Positions 1 through 12,674 are shown, numbered from the stretch's first letter. The stretch is 64,000 nt of DNA from Diphasiastrum complanatum (GCA_029204225.1 MU832125.1:21960-85959), one strand, 5' to 3'. Notes: generated from the letters alone by a model not told the origin. Program-made: numbers and translations.

Positions 1-656
1 TAGAAGTGTCTAAGGGATGAGAGATGCTGCTAGAAGATGTGCTCAGAAAAGGTTGGGAATAGCTTAAGCCCTTGCAATCAATGTCTGGAAGATTTTGATA
101 AACCTGGACACTTCTGTCGAATACATTATCAGTCTTCAACTCTAAATCTGACCATGCCATATATTCTGCACTTCCTCTAGCACCCAATGACATGACTGCT
201 GCTCCCTTGCTCGAAGGTAATATCCCACAATACAAGGGCTTTGTTTGCTGCTGATCCTCAATGATCCTCTGTCCGGAAAGGGGGTGCTTAAGCCCTTGCA
301 CATGGAAATTTAATAGCTCATCATTCTGTTCACTGAAATAACATTTGTCAAGGGGATTGTTCAAAGGATAAAGATAAGCCAGCATGTCCTCCTCTAGTAA
401 AGAAGCATCCACTGCTGCTGTACTACTTGGAAAACTGGTGATCATATCAGCATCATCAGGTACATTAATAAAAGTGTCATCCTTTTCTATGACAGATTGT
501 GATGTTTTCAATTTGGGATCAACACCTTCTGATTGATCTTCCCGTATAGATGCTAAATTGAAAGGCTCAAGTGTATGCCTAAAATATTTTCTAGTGTGAG
601 TCTGCATAGCCAGGTCTGAAACAGTTGGTTTCAACTTCCAATATTCATTGTAGATC
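1..656 (-). CDS. Host-gene exon, partial, product not recognised
   Basis: Read on the minus strand, this stretch stays open for about 218 codons from an intron-like acceptor (pyrimidine-rich run ending ACAG at 660-657) to the window edge. The exon starts in phase 2: one base, then ATC TAC AAT GAA. The product begins IYNEYWKLKPTVSDLAMQ and is acidic and serine-rich towards its end. It shows no transposon motif, zinc finger or membrane segment. A short motif, roughly a basic or polar residue followed by GL, recurs (VQGLKH, CKGLSY). I do not recognise the family. Its length without stops, mixed codon use and clean splice border argue for a real host exon. The gene continues left of the window, and earlier exons should lie to the right, but I could not place them with confidence. 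Confidence 0.6.
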
Positions 657-2188
657 CTGTGTAACAAGAAATTTTAATGAATAATAGCAATTCAGAGATT
701 GAGGGAATTCTGGCTTCCGTCCTCTTCCTTGGCACATTAAGCTACACAAAGTCACAAAGATTCAATTGTAGCAGCTAAGTAAAATGTGACCCTTATGACT
801 TGGACAAACAAGATGAACGGGTTTGGAAACTTTTGTTTAGAAAAAAAAGCTTCAGATACCATCCATAGTTGACCATACGGAAATAAGGCATGCTTAGACT
901 GTGCTACACGGGATGCTCCTTTTCTTTGCTGCAGTATGCCCCAATTCCAATCAGACTATAGAAACATGGAAATTGGGCATCACACCGATTTCGGTTCCTA
1001 GACTGAAAATGCTTAGCATAGAAATCAGACTACAGAAACATGGAAATTGGGCATCACACCCATTTCGGTTCCTAGACTGAAAATGCTTAGCAAAGAATCT
1101 TCAAGAAAGATTATCTTGCAGATCATTGAGCTATTGTGAGATAATTAACACTAACTAATCTTAGACTATGCAATGTTGCAATCATCTAGTGTAAGGTGTT
1201 GCCACATAGCTCTTATCCAGTCTCCTCTATTCAACCGGAATCTGGTATGAAACCGTTGTTAGGAAGCAAACCTAGTTAGGCAAGCCATGGATGCTATTTG
1301 CTGGCTCAAAGTTGAGGTTTTGAAATATTCATTACATAAAAGCTTTAAAAGATACTGTTCACAATCAAATGCTCACTATATTAGAAATGCCATTCACTTT
1401 GAGAGGTCTGTAGAGTCAGTCGATAAAGCTTAGAACAAAATTTACATGCAACCCAACAAGTAAAAAATTCCATATCAAAGCAATTACTCCAGCAAGCATT
1501 ACTTATGGTCTATGGTCTCATCGGTTGCGACACATAAGTTGTCATCTGGGTTTTGAGAGAAGGTAGATCCTGTGCCAGTGCATGACAAGCGACAAGGACA
1601 AAACTAAAACGATATGAACCTTCAGCTGTAATCAAGAGTTAACAAGATAAGACGAATAAAAAGTAAATACTCGGCAGAATCGGGCCGATTTCTATAAATT
1701 CTAGACTGGATTTCCTTTTTCAAATTTCAGCAGAATGAAATAGAAATAGATGACTCGATAGTTTGTTAATTTGGAGGGAGTGACGGTCAAAATTGTCGTT
1801 GGTTTGTAGCGTAGAATTGACACTAGCAAGATGCGGAAATATTTTTCTCAAACCTGCTTCTGTCCGCAATAAAAAATACGTGGGATGATGTCTTGCAACA
1901 ACCAATTGCTGAAAATCAGCTCAACTAGCCCTCACAATAATTATCTACTACTGCGGTCCTCTCTGCATGCATATCCCGTAAACCATATCTCGTCCTCTTC
2001 CAATCCACAAACACGGTTTATTTTCTTAAACCGGCCACCAGATAGCACAATCCGGACAGAACCATCTTAGCAACAACAACACTCTTTAAAGCAAAACCCA
2101 AATAAAGCTGGAAAATTTCGCAAATAAAAAAGACAGCACACGAAGAAGCGTTATCCGCCAACAGGCGTGTGCTGGTTGGAGATGGCGT
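657..2188. other. Non-coding stretch, likely intron or 5' region of the minus-strand gene
   Basis: No open frame longer than about 60 codons is convincing here. Position 1505-1585 read on the minus strand has a weak exon-like look (an ACAG border, then a short open frame), but no donor could be assigned. Apart from the 74-bp duplication at 950-1097 I see nothing in it. Confidence 0.4.
950..1097. repeat. Tandem duplication, 74-bp unit, two copies
   Basis: The block starting ATCAGACTATAGAAACATGG at 950 recurs from 1024 with only a few changes, giving two head-to-tail copies. It lies in the non-coding stretch next to the minus-strand exon and looks like a recent local duplication. Confidence 0.85.
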
Positions 2189-2327
2189 ATGCTGTTCTGC
2201 TGCTATACATCATACCCTCATCATCCAATCTCACTCAAACCGTCTTTTGATGAGGAGGTTCATAAGAATGTGGCAAAATCTGGTACCACCAACGAACTTT
2301 GTAGCCAAGTGAATCTCATTCTTCTCC

Positions 2328-2530
2328 TTCATGGTGGTGGCGGTGGTGTGGGTGTGGGTGGCACGTTGAACTCGCTATTATTCTATATTAGTACTTTGCT
2401 GTTGCTGCTCCCTTTGCCTTGCCTTGCCTTGCCTTGCCTTGAACTAGCTATTATTCTATATTAGTACTTGCTGTTGCTGCTGCCTTTGCCTTGCCTTGCC
2501 TTGTTGTTGCTGCTCCCTTTGCCTTGCCTT
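2328..2530. repeat. Low-complexity GGT/GTG and CCTTG repeats with a ~73-bp duplication
   Basis: A run rich in GGTGGTG and GGGTGTGGGTG is followed by repeated TTGCCTTGCC blocks. The segment starting GAACTCGCTATTATTC at about 2368 recurs from about 2441 together with its downstream GTTGCTGCTG tract. Short open frames here come from the repeats and are not genes. Confidence 0.75.
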
Positions 2531-2723
2531 GTCTTCGTCATAGAAACAGGAAATGTGAGTCGTGACTGACTCAAGTCACATAAAGTAGCCAAGCAAAATA
2601 GGTGGTTTTGATAGATTTTAGGAGTATCCTCCATAATAACACATTTTGAAATAGAATTTGGAAGTAATGGAGATTCATGTTCCAAAACATTTGTAGATTT
2701 ATGTAGGTCACTATCCGACTTGG

Positions 2724-2855
2724 TATAGCCGAGGATGGAATAAGATGGAAGATCATGTATTTGAGCTGTCAAAAGTACACTAAGCACTGTATAGCCAAGG
2801 ATGGAATAAGATAGAAGATCATGTATTTGAGATGTCAAAAGTACACTAAGCACTC
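2724..2855. repeat. Tandem duplication, 66-bp unit, two copies
   Basis: TATAGCCGAGGATGGAATAA at 2724 recurs at 2790 (TATAGCCAAGG...) and the similarity runs through AAGTACACTAAGCACT. The pair differs at only a few sites. Confidence 0.85.
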
Positions 2856-2862
2856 TGGCCAA

Positions 2863-4127
2863 GATGTAAATTCAATTTGCATGAAACATTGGGCTGGTTA
2901 CCACCTTACCTTAAAGATCAAGTCCATAAGCTAATAAAATCAATATAACTCTTCTAGGTACGTATATTCTTAGAGTATCTAAGAATGTTAAGCCATGATC
3001 AATCAATCGACTTAAAATCTCTAAGAAATCTATAAATACTTGAGACATAGATATCCTCAACTTTTTAAATGGAGCAAAGAGAATTAATTTTTTTAAAACA
3101 CAAATCTAATTTCTTGTCTCAATCTAGAATATTGAATCAATCATCATTCTATCATTTCTATGAATCATTGCATTTTCACATAGTCCTCTAATAATGACTT
3201 GGTACATATTTATGATCCATCAATCATAAACACTTATAACCTTAATCATGAGTCATCAATTATGAGGGGGCAAATAATTACCCAATGGGCAATCTCAAGT
3301 GAGAAAGGCTGAAATTGATCTATCTCTGATAGTGGACATTAGATTTGAGTCATCGGCGATGAGATTGCAGTGATCCACACACAAAATGGCCAATCCTAGA
3401 GCCGAGACAAGGAAGGTTTGATTTCGATGAATTTTGAAGATAACTCAACTCTAATAGGTTATCTCAACTTATAGGCTTTAAATATGAGCTATTTGAACTC
3501 CCTAAATTTCAGCATTCCCGAGTCAACCAACGTGCAAGCTCGAGTCATTAAGGCCAATATTGGTCACTTTCGAATTAGAAACATTAGATTTGATCAATCT
3601 CAAGTCTTTGGGGTCAGTTCCATCAACAAGGAGCCAATCTTGAGTAATTCCAAGATACCAAATGCAAGATTGGTCAATTATCGTCACTCAATAAACAGGA
3701 TGGTGATTTATGGCAGTTCTAGGTGTCTTGATATTTAAATTCAGGATAGTTCTAAATCCCTATTCATTGTCTATGACAAGGCCGACTGTAATCTTGTGAT
3801 ATATGTGCCTATGTGCATCATTACATGGCTAGCCTCTTCAATTCTATCAAACTCATGAAAATTGGGATCTTCTTTGCTTTTGGATCTTTGTACGTAGACA
3901 TTTCTTAAACTCAAAATGCCTTCATGTCCAAACTTCTTTAAGATTCCTTCTGCATTAAGATTAGTTGTCACCATATATGTGGGTTGATATCTTACAGTTG
4001 CTATAGTCTTCTACCCAATCTCGATATACTACTCTTGAGACTGGTTGAGTATGATCACTTCATGAGCCATGTCAAGTAGTAAGTAGCGAAATCACACGTT
4101 AGCATCAAATGTTGTCTTTCCCGAGTG
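2863..4127. other. AT-rich non-coding stretch
   Basis: Short open frames only (for example 84 codons at 3484), with no recognisable domain. The wording of the sequence is repetitive (many CTCAAGT, ATCAAT and CGAGTC fragments), suggesting old decayed repeats. Nothing else is supported. Confidence 0.4.
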
Positions 4128-4870
4128 ATAATGCCTCCTTGTACAACACGCCTTCAATGTGTTGCTACTTTTTGTCGAGCTTCAATATGAACCACTATAT
4201 GGATTGCTGATGCTTCTGGGTAGAATGCTTCTTTGATGTCTTGCTACTTTATGTTGAGCTTCAGTACAAACCACAATCTAGGGTCAAAGATGCCCTGATA
4301 AATTAGAACAGATCCGAACCGAACAGGTTCGAAGGTGCTCGAAAAAAATTAGAACAGAGATCTTAACCAAACAGGTTTGAAAAAAATCTCTCTTTGACAA
4401 GATTGACATTGGTTCGAAAAAAGCTTGGGTTGGAAAAATTCGAACCTGAATTTTTTGATTCTTTGCTGGAAATTCAAGCTTTCATAATTTTTGTGCTTTT
4501 CCAAGAATAAATATATACAGAGATTTTCAGGATTTACCAGATGATTTGAGCCTGAGCATTGAAATGCTTATGGGTACAACACATCTCTAGTATGTTGTTG
4601 CTTTATGTCGAGCTTCAATATAAACCATAGTAGAGATCGTAGATGCTTCTTGATACAACACATCCTTGGCGTGTTGTTGCTGCATGTCGAGCTTCAATAT
4701 GAACCACAGTATGGATTGCTAATGCTTCTTGGTACAACACATCTTTGATGTGTTGCTACTTCATGTTGAGCTTCAGTGTGAACAACAATAATCATAGTAG
4801 AGATCGCAAATGCTTCTTGGTACAACACATCCTTGTTGTGTTGTTGTTTTATGTCGAGCTTCAATATAGA
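4128..4870. repeat. Diverged minisatellite, about 79-bp unit, each with a small hairpin
   Basis: Units share the order TACAACACATC, a short spacer, a GATGTGTTG-like block, TTTATGTCGAGCTTCAATAT, then GAACCACAGTA and GATGCTTCT. Unit starts can be seen at 4142, 4221, 4575, 4654, 4733 and 4821, with spacing of 79, 79, 79 and 88 bases inside the two clusters. The clusters are separated by unrelated sequence at about 4290-4560. In most units CAACACATC and GATGTGTTG form a stem of up to nine pairs over a three-base loop, exact in the unit starting at 4733. Confidence 0.8.
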
Positions 4871-6700
4871 CGTCAAATTTCAACACTGTCAGGTTGTGGG
4901 GGTCAATTCTATTAATAGGGGATTGGACCAGAGCAATATAAATGTCACACACTCAAGGTTGGCTGAATTAAATCAGTAGATATGTCATGTACCGAGGACC
5001 AAAACTACATTTCAAGCATAAACTTTGAGCCATTTGAATGTTCAAAACCTAAGATTTCTCGAATTCAATCAATCGATGAGTCATCTTCAGTATAAGATTT
5101 TTCAAATTCAATCAATTGATGAGTCAACTTCAATACTAGCCAAAATTAGTAAAAACATTGTTATAAGGCCTTATTGACATAAACAAATCTATCTCTAAGT
5201 TCAAAAGTCACTTTGGCCTCAAAATTGCCAAATTAGATCAATTTAACTAGTTGTCATTTTTCACAATTTTGTGCAAACAACCATGTACTTCATTGAGAGA
5301 CTTGGATTGCCTTTTGTCACCCCACGTTTCTTCTTTGCTTTTTGTAGGTAGGAAACTCATGTAGTCGAAGCTCCACTACAATGCCTTCATGTCTAAACTT
5401 CTTAAAAATTCCTTCAGCATTTGAATCACTCACTATAGCCTCACATTATGCCTAGAGACTGATGCTTTCCATTTGCTCAGGGACCTCCACCCAATCCTTG
5501 TTTGTCTATTTATCCCATAGATTCTCCCTACGATGTCATTGACTCCTATGGATTTTTCCCCTTAAAAAATGACCTATGGTCTGTTGAAGGACACAAAACA
5601 TATGTACATGATCAAGTTTAATGATCACTCATGATACTAAGAATCAAGTTTATCATCTTAAGGTCATATGACTAGCGATCGATGACGATTAGAGGTATTG
5701 CTCTAGTTCTGTTTTATAGATGTGTCACATCACTTATACAATTTTGGCATTAAACTCAAGCTATCTCAAGTGATATACATCAAACTCGGGCTTCTACATT
5801 TTTCAAAACTCAAAGTTTCTCAAGCTCAATCCCATGGACAAAGAATCGTTTGTAGTCCACTATTAGGTTTTTGGTCTTTCAACTAAGCATAGTCATGAAG
5901 AGACATTCTTAGATCCTAAATGGAGTTTTTGGTGGTTTTTTTGGAGGCCATCATGTAGGCATCAACTTAGAACTTATTCTAATCATAAATGTCAAATTTG
6001 TGGTGTCTCATATGATAATGGGTCAAAACTAGGCTATCTTGTAACTTAAGGTATATGAATGTACATTTGGCCTTTTGTCAAGTTGGGTTTCACAGGTTCC
6101 ATCTAGATTCATTGTTGTTGTGTCATTCAAGGACTTTTAGCCCCATTCAACTACACTATGATTTTTCTCTTTAGCAGTCGATATAGTTGATAATGGGATC
6201 AAAATTGGCCAGCCTCAAGCTTAGGACATGCATAATTGATTATTTTGTATCTCTTATCAATGGAAGTGACCCCTACCACGTGATATAGCTCAAAATTGTT
6301 GTCTATCACTTGAGGTAGCCCTTATCGATGGAGATTGTCCATTGAGTGATCAAGTTAGAGGAATTGCGAGTTTAGGACATTCAGATAACTTGAATTTGAT
6401 ACCTATATGTGAGACAACTTGATGCTCCTCTTTACCCATGCCCCCCAAGTTAAAATTCGCTTGAAACAGGACCACAGATCATGCAACAAAATAACATACG
6501 CTTAGAAAGCACTCTCCCACACCAAGCTCACACAACAACTATATTTCTTAAAACCAAAATACATTGTACATATAACTTTTACTTTGGAAACCCATGCATG
6601 GCCCAGGTTGTCGTTGATGGAACGTGTGTCCCGTCGACTCGCCTCATGTCGAGGCCAACTAGTCCTAATCCACTAATCGGATCCATGGTACAGTAACATA
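4871..6700. other. AT-rich non-coding stretch
   Basis: No supported gene. The text repeats fragments such as CAATCAATCGATGAGTCA and AAACTCAAG in diverged form, which suggests decayed tandem or dispersed repeats. Only random short open frames are present. Confidence 0.4.
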
Positions 6701-7345
6701 GTAGTTCTACTTTTATTCTAACTCTCTCCCTAGAAGTAGAATCTACTTTTATACATCCATATGCATAGCATCAAAGTTAACAAACTTTAAGTACATAAAG
6801 TTTTGATCTAAACTTATCCAACTTTTCTCTAACGAGTGGCTTAGAGAAAATATCAACTAGTTGCTCATCTGTACTACTACGAACAATTTTTATTTCTTTA
6901 CTCAACAACCTTTCACGTATGAAATGATAGTGAATCTCGATTTGTTTTGTTCTCGCGTGAAACACCGGATTCTTCACTAGTTGAATGCCACTCTGATTGT
7001 CACTATGTATAGTCGTAGGTTTTTCCTGGTTCATGTCCATCTCATCCAAGATTTGCCTCAACCAAAGGGCTTCCTGTGCTGTCGCGCTACACATTGCCTT
7101 ATACTCTTCTTTTGCTGTGGGCAAAGCAACTATACTTTGCTTCTTACTAGACAAAGAAAAGCAACTGCCACAAAACTGAAATACATACCTTGTGATAAAT
7201 CTATGATAATCACAGTCACCTCCCCAATCTGCATCCACATAGCCACATAACTCAGGTAAACCTTCGTGCTTCCTGTACACCAAGCATAATCGGAAGTGCC
7301 TTTGACATATCGTAAGATGCGTCACAGTAGTTTTGCTTTTATGGC
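6700..7345 (-). mobile_element. Ty1/copia relic: RNase H end and possible 3' LTR edge
   Basis: On the minus strand the translation has the copia RNase H end: YVDADWGGDCD, SSKKQSIVALPTAKEEYKAM, ALWLRQILDEM, then IHSDNQSGIQLVKNPVFHARTKQIEIHYHFIRERLLSKEI and DIFSKPLVREKLDKFR. This order is diagnostic of Ty1/copia pol. A purine-rich GGGAGAGAG next to TTAGAAT at about 6712-6730 sits where the polypurine tract and 3' LTR start would be. The rest of pol is not adjacent. This is an old broken copy. Confidence 0.8.
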
Positions 7346-7429
7346 TAACTCCCCTCTCTCTCCATCTCCCTCTCCCAAGTGCTTGTAAGAAATTGACAAA
7401 TACAAACAAGAAATTCACATTTTGTTGTT

Positions 7430-9640
7430 TTGCTTTTAAATCTATAAGCTTTTTAATGGTTAAAATTCACTAGTTTTACTTATGAATTTTAACTTTTAAG
7501 ATATTAGTTTAATGTTGTATCGATATCCTTTTATGAGTAATAGTCTTAAAAGACTCGAGAATCTTTAGAATTGCAGCCCTTAATTCAAAAAGAGTTTGCC
7601 ATCACTGATGCACGCTCTCTCTCTTGCCCATCCAAGGCACAATTGGAGTACCTGAAGGCTGAAGAGTGACCACTTGCTTGAGGTGATGGCAAGGGCCACA
7701 TTAGTGGACAGAGGATGGGAGGTGTTGCATCGGTGCACTAGTTGCAAGTGGGCAAGAGGCCCAAGTAATTGGAAATCTCATTGGTTGCCAATGGCTAGAG
7801 AGAGAGGGAGAGAGAGATAAACAGATCAAAGCTCCTCTTGACAAGTCAAGACCAAAACCTTTTAAAACCCTTTATTCATAAACCAACAAGGAAAGACATA
7901 GCTGAAAAGTATAAAGCAAAACATATTTCAAGACATCCAGTTAGTACCTGCCACCATCCCACATAACAAAACCACTCAAGTTAGTTTAGTGAGGAAGGCA
8001 GGTGTCAACACTGAATGTCAGTTGTTATCCATGTACAAAATACGTTAACTTAACTATCAGCTTGCAATGTAAATATAATTTTATAGCCCTATCTTCCCTT
8101 ATTGAAAGTTGGTAATAGTGCAAGGCCAAACCATATCGATACCGTATCAGGGCGAAAGCCATGCTGATCAGTTTGATGGTTATGGTCCTTTTTATTAAAT
8201 ATACGTACAACATTATGCATTAGAAATTAAGTTGTATATGAAATGTAGTAATTTGCCAACGTACAAATAGCTTGGACCAGTACATGAAGTCTGAAGCAAA
8301 TCCATGCCATACCAACCTTCGTATCTATAGATAGATAAAGTATGGTTCACGTAACTTCTTGAGCAAATTCATGGTATTCAAGAGTCCGCAAGCTATTTTA
8401 TCATTTTTATTAACCAAGAACTTTTGATCGTGTCATAAGAAGCGGGAGATATACTAATATACTTACGTGAAATGGCCCTTATACAAATGTATGTCCTTTG
8501 AAGCAATGAATTGGTTTAGCAACTATGAATACCGAGGCTAACCATTTATCTTATGGTGAGTATTCATTCTATGGTACCGTATGATGGAGATGGGATGCAT
8601 TCAAACAGAGACCATTAGAAATCATTCCACCATTATAAGAAGACGTCTCCTAAGCTGTCACCAAACACTTTATGCTGTTCTTTTTCAAAAAAGACCGGAA
8701 GGACTGGATTATGCATACGGTACTCACCTGAATAGTCGACGTAACTGATTCTTGTGAGGTGATCTTGATTGTATTTGATTGTATTTGCGAAACGTTTACT
8801 TCCGTATCCATGTCTATGTGTAGTAATTGCACAATCATATGCATGAAAAGAATGTCATTTACATGATTTGTAGGCCATACTTCTATAATCGTCAAGTATC
8901 TCATTGCTCTTGCATGGTGAAGAGCGATAGGCTTGAGAGTAGTATATGTACCTTATATGTGCTATCTGTCGGAACTCATCAATACGATTACGTTCTTTGT
9001 ACTACTTTTTGCTATATTTGCTGCTAAACTGTGAGAGAAAGAACACGTAGCAAAAAACATCAACATTCATCTCAATGTAGAGAGCTCTTCAGAGTAAGAA
9101 ATAGATAATGATATGTGGCGTTCTGTTAGACATTATTTACCAACAATCTCTTGGCATTCCATCGTTGGAGAGGTAGCGATGGTGCACCTCCAATCATTTT
9201 GTACACATATAGCATCTTATCACCAGAACTTAAAGCAGAGGAATCGCTGCTATAATAGCGATGAAGTATCAACCATACTCAACATATTCTTTTCAGTATC
9301 ATATACTACAGAAGGTAGGCAAAGCAACAAAAGAATCAAGCAACGATGAACTCCTAAGTAGAGTCTGGCCGCATTTGTAGCACTTACTATTATTCTGGCA
9401 GTGATGGCTTGCTTGAACACTAATGAACAATGATAATGATAATCTATTTGTAGTGCTCTATTAGATCTCTTTGCGCTGGCTAGCAAGCATGCATTTCTTA
9501 ATACTTTCAACACCAAATGCTAAAAGATGCCTCACAGATCGCGATGGGATGGTATTCAACCATGTATGATAGCGCTTATCACTTTCTATCCATGATTCTG
9601 GCTAGTGGTGGTAGTAAAGATGGTTAGCAATGCTGCTAGC
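7430..9640. other. Non-coding stretch
   Basis: No open frame above about 90 codons and no recognisable domain on either strand. A short GA-rich run (GAGAGAGAGGGAGAGAGAG) lies near 7798. I see no transposon ends or structured repeats that I can support. Confidence 0.4.
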
Positions 9641-9659
9641 AGCGTTGAATAGTGGACGA

Positions 9660-10234
9660 GGGATATGAATAATTGTTTTGAGTTGCTTAAGAAAAGTGTC
9701 ACTTCGGCACCAATACTAATCATTGGCGATCCTAATAAGACTTTTGTGGTTAGGACTGATGCTAGTGATTATGCTATTGGAGCTGTTTTGATGCAAGATG
9801 GACATCCTGTGGCTTATGAAAGCAAGAAACTCAATCCTGCTTAGTCTAGGTATTGTACCTATGAGAAGGAACTGTTTGCAACTGTTCATTCCTTGAAAAT
9901 TTGGCGACATTATTTGTATGGAGCCAGATTTGAAGTTTTGACGGATCATCAGACTCTTTGACATTTTTGTGACGCTACAGATTTAAAGGAGAGGCAAGCT
10001 AGATGGGCTGAGCTGATGCAAGTCTTTGACTTTTCTATACGTTATTGTAAAGGAAGTCAAAATACTCTAGCGGATGCTTTGAGTCGGTTACCGATTATTA
10101 ATCAGATGTGCTTTACTGTTATAGAACCGGGGTTGTTTCAGTCTCTTCAAGGACTATATGAGTTTGATCCCTTTTTAAGCACATACAAACTAGACTTTCC
10201 AGCTAACATTGGAATTTTTAACCATCAGAGTTGA
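9660..10234 (+). mobile_element. Ty3/gypsy relic: RNase H domain
   Basis: The plus-strand translation shows the gypsy RNase H order: FVVRTDASDYAIGAVLMQDG, HPVAYESKKLNPA, YEKELFATVHSLKIWRHYLYGARFEVLTDHQTL, then RQARWAELMQVFDFSIRYCKGSQNTLADALSRL. The TDAS, E and D positions of the fold can be recognised. It is an isolated fragment abutting copia B at about 10235 and is broken in a few places. Confidence 0.85.
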
Positions 10235-10235
10235 T

Positions 10236-10922
10236 CTTCCTCTTGAAAATCCACTTGTTGTCAATAACTCTCTTGTGAGTGGAGAAGTCGAACAGTGTCC
10301 AGGTCTGGTTCATCAAAAGTGAGTTCTACTCACTTTCCATAGCTTCTTGCTACTTCACAGCATCCTTGGAGTTAATTGCTTCAGCTAGGGTCTCTGGTTT
10401 TTCTGATGAAGTCCAGAATAATTGAGATGTATACCTCTCTGGAACTGTCCGAGTCCGTGAGGATCTGCGGACGTTTGGTTGACCAGGAAGCGATGATGCT
10501 TCCTCTTGAAGTTCTTCAGGCCTGTTTGAGCTGGCTTGGTCTGGTAAGATGACAGGTATTGTCGGCTGCTCGGCTTTTGTAGCTATAGCTACAAGTTCTG
10601 TAGAAGAAACATTATCGTTGGAAGATTCCATGCTACATAAAATAGGATGAAATGACATAGTATCATTTATCGATGGCTGTTTAAAATCATAGTATGTATA
10701 TTCTTGAAATATTACATCTCTAGAGACAAATACTACATCGGTGGATGGATCATAAATTTTATAAGCTTTATGTTCATCAAGATAGCCAATGAAAATACAT
10801 TTATTTGTTCTATGATCCAACTTCTTCCTAAGCTATTTAGGAATGTGAACAGAACATACACAACCAAAGATTTGTAAATGGCTGACACTAGGCTTGTGTC
10901 CATGCCAAACTTCATAAGGAGT
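10236..10922 (-). mobile_element. Copia B, left part: integrase end, linker and start of RT
   Basis: Minus-strand translation gives the copia integrase tail (KLDHRTNKCIFIGYLDEHKAYKIYDPSTDVVFVSRDVIF), a serine-rich linker ending RRSSRTRTVPERY, then the RT entry (AEAINSKDAVK). The element is cut by gypsy I at 10922/10923, and its upstream half lies at 21955-23388 on the other side. The copia relic at 58500-59265 is a close relative (VWHGRKPSVSHL, DEHKAYK). Confidence 0.85.
10918..10922. repeat. Target-site repeat GGAGT, left copy, of gypsy I
   Basis: GGAGT at 10918-10922 is repeated at 21950-21954, directly outside the two ends of gypsy I. The flanks match at nine of ten bases (CATAAGGAGT and CATGAGGAGT). 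Copia B coding sequence lies on both sides. Confidence 0.75.
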
Positions 10923-11102
10923 TGTAGTGGGTTTCTTTCCTTGCCTATCCTCAACCCAAGATCTAATCAATCTAGCATCGAGGAGATGAAGCTAGTTGTC
11001 ACACGTAGATTCATTCCCATGAGAGTGATAACATAGTTCAAATTTCAGCATTAATGGAAGATTCACAACCCTAAGCGTTAACACTAGATCCACAGTGAAG
11101 AT
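10923..11102 (-). repeat. Gypsy I LTR, left partial copy
   Basis: Matches the right LTR from its TGTAGTGG end through ACTAGATCCACARTGAAGAT, with a few gaps. Copia A begins directly after GAAGAT at 11103. Confidence 0.8.
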
Positions 11103-11928
11103 TGTGAGAAATTGGCAAAAATCTAGCTTGGTATTTTTTATGATAGAAGTTTGTAAATGAATCTCACATGTGTGGAGGATGTTCCCACGTGTGGAATATT
11201 GTAAAGTAAATCAAAATTTTTGATATAGGGGTCTCATAGAATTTCATAGTCAAGCATTTAGGTGTAGGATGTTGATAGGGTCAAATTTGGCATAGATGGC
11301 AAATTATCCATTTCCACTTGTAATGCCACTATTGAGCCAAAATAGAGTAGGAGGCCAAACTTGTTCCAATTAGAGTGTAGACAAGTGTAATGCTTTTGTT
11401 TGATGAAGTTTAAGAGGTCCAATAGGTTTAAGAGGTGGAACCATGTGTGGTCCAATAGGAATTTGAGGTGTGCTTGAATATAGTCCAATAGAATTTAGAG
11501 GTGCATGGATCAATGGTCCAATAGGATTAACAGGTGGAAAAGTGTGATCCAATCATAGTTAAGCATAGTGGTAGCTCATGAATCTACTAGTATCATTGTA
11601 CTCCTCATTTTGGATCTAATTGATTTTGAGATTGAGTGGATTTTGAGTGTCATTGAATTTCTAGCTTTCTCTCTCTACCCGAGAGCTCATGATGATTTTT
11701 CTCTCTCTACCCGAGGAGAGCAGCTTGTTTTTACTTAGAATACTTTTGGAACACTTCCCACACATGTGAGTGAGAGTTGGAAGTGATTGAATGCATGTAG
11801 TAGTGTGTTTTTGCCATAGAATCAAAGATAGCTCTGGAATCTCAACCTAGTCTTGATCTTGGTGCATCTACACACCTTAGGAGATCACAAGTACATGTAG
11901 TGGGCAATCCACACGTGTGAATTCAACA
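11103..11928 (+). repeat. Copia A 5' LTR
   Basis: 826 bases, TGTGAG to CAACA, ended by the primer-binding site. It contains small internal repeats of the form GGTCCAATAGG...TTAAGAGGTGGAA between about 11410 and 11545. The block TCTCTCTACCCGAG occurs twice near 11672 and 11702. Confidence 0.9.
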
Positions 11929-11941
11929 TGGTATCAAAGCC
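11929..11941 (+). promoter_or_regulatory. Copia A primer-binding site (tRNA-Met type)
   Basis: TGGTATCAAAGCC directly follows the LTR end, matching the initiator-Met primer site usual in plant copia elements (TGGTATCAGAGC) at nearly all positions. Confidence 0.9.
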
Positions 11942-12674
11942 TACCTAAGGTTACCATGCATTTTGATCCATTTGAGTGAAAACTATTCATCAGAAATTGT
12001 CAAGGCCCATTTTCCTAGCTATCTTGTTCAATTTTGGATCAAAAGAGATCAAAAGGACATTGATTGGGTCTGACCTGGTACTGTATGGAATCAGGTGCTC
12101 AGACATGTGTGAGGAACATCCAATTTCAGTTTGGGAGTTCTCTTTCATGTTTGATCCAAAAATCTTGCTAGATAGCTTGTTTTGAAGCTATTTTTGTTTA
12201 GTTTCTGATGCAATCAGTTTCATTCCATTTGGTTGAGCCAATCAAAAGTTATAAGCTTTTGAAGAGGGTTAGGTAGGGCACCTAGACCTGGGTGGACACA
12301 TTTGGTTTGGTCAAGAGATTGCTTGTTTGATCCAAAATCACAGTTGAATGCTTACCAATCTCATCTATATGTGATCTAGGCATTGTTTTGAGATCTTAGC
12401 CATTTTGTTTCATGCAATATCATTGTATTTGATTCAAATTTGGTTTATTAGTGTATTTCACACATGCTAAGAGTGTTTGATCCTAACTTTGCCCATACTC
12501 CATCATTTAATGTGAAGTAGATCTAGTTTTGGAGAGATTGAGATAGCTAGTGAGAATCATCTCACAGTTTGTTGCAAGATCTTGCATAGGAGATGGTAGC
12601 ACACCATTATTGGATCCTATAGTGAGAGAGAAACAACATTTTTTGTTCATCACCTTTATTTATCTCCACTTTAC

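Noticed and set aside
1505-1585. Exon-like minus-strand stretch after an ACAG border
   Set aside because: No matching donor and too short to support; kept only as a remark.
2189-2464. A 91-codon plus-strand reading frame rich in glycine and leucine
   Set aside because: Made from the GGTGGT and CCTTG low-complexity runs; no domain or splice support.
4128-4870. CRISPR-like array
   Set aside because: Units are 79 bases with no unique spacers between short repeats; it is a plant minisatellite.
8025-9516. Several 60-88 codon frames on both strands
   Set aside because: No domains, no splice-site pattern, length expected by chance.
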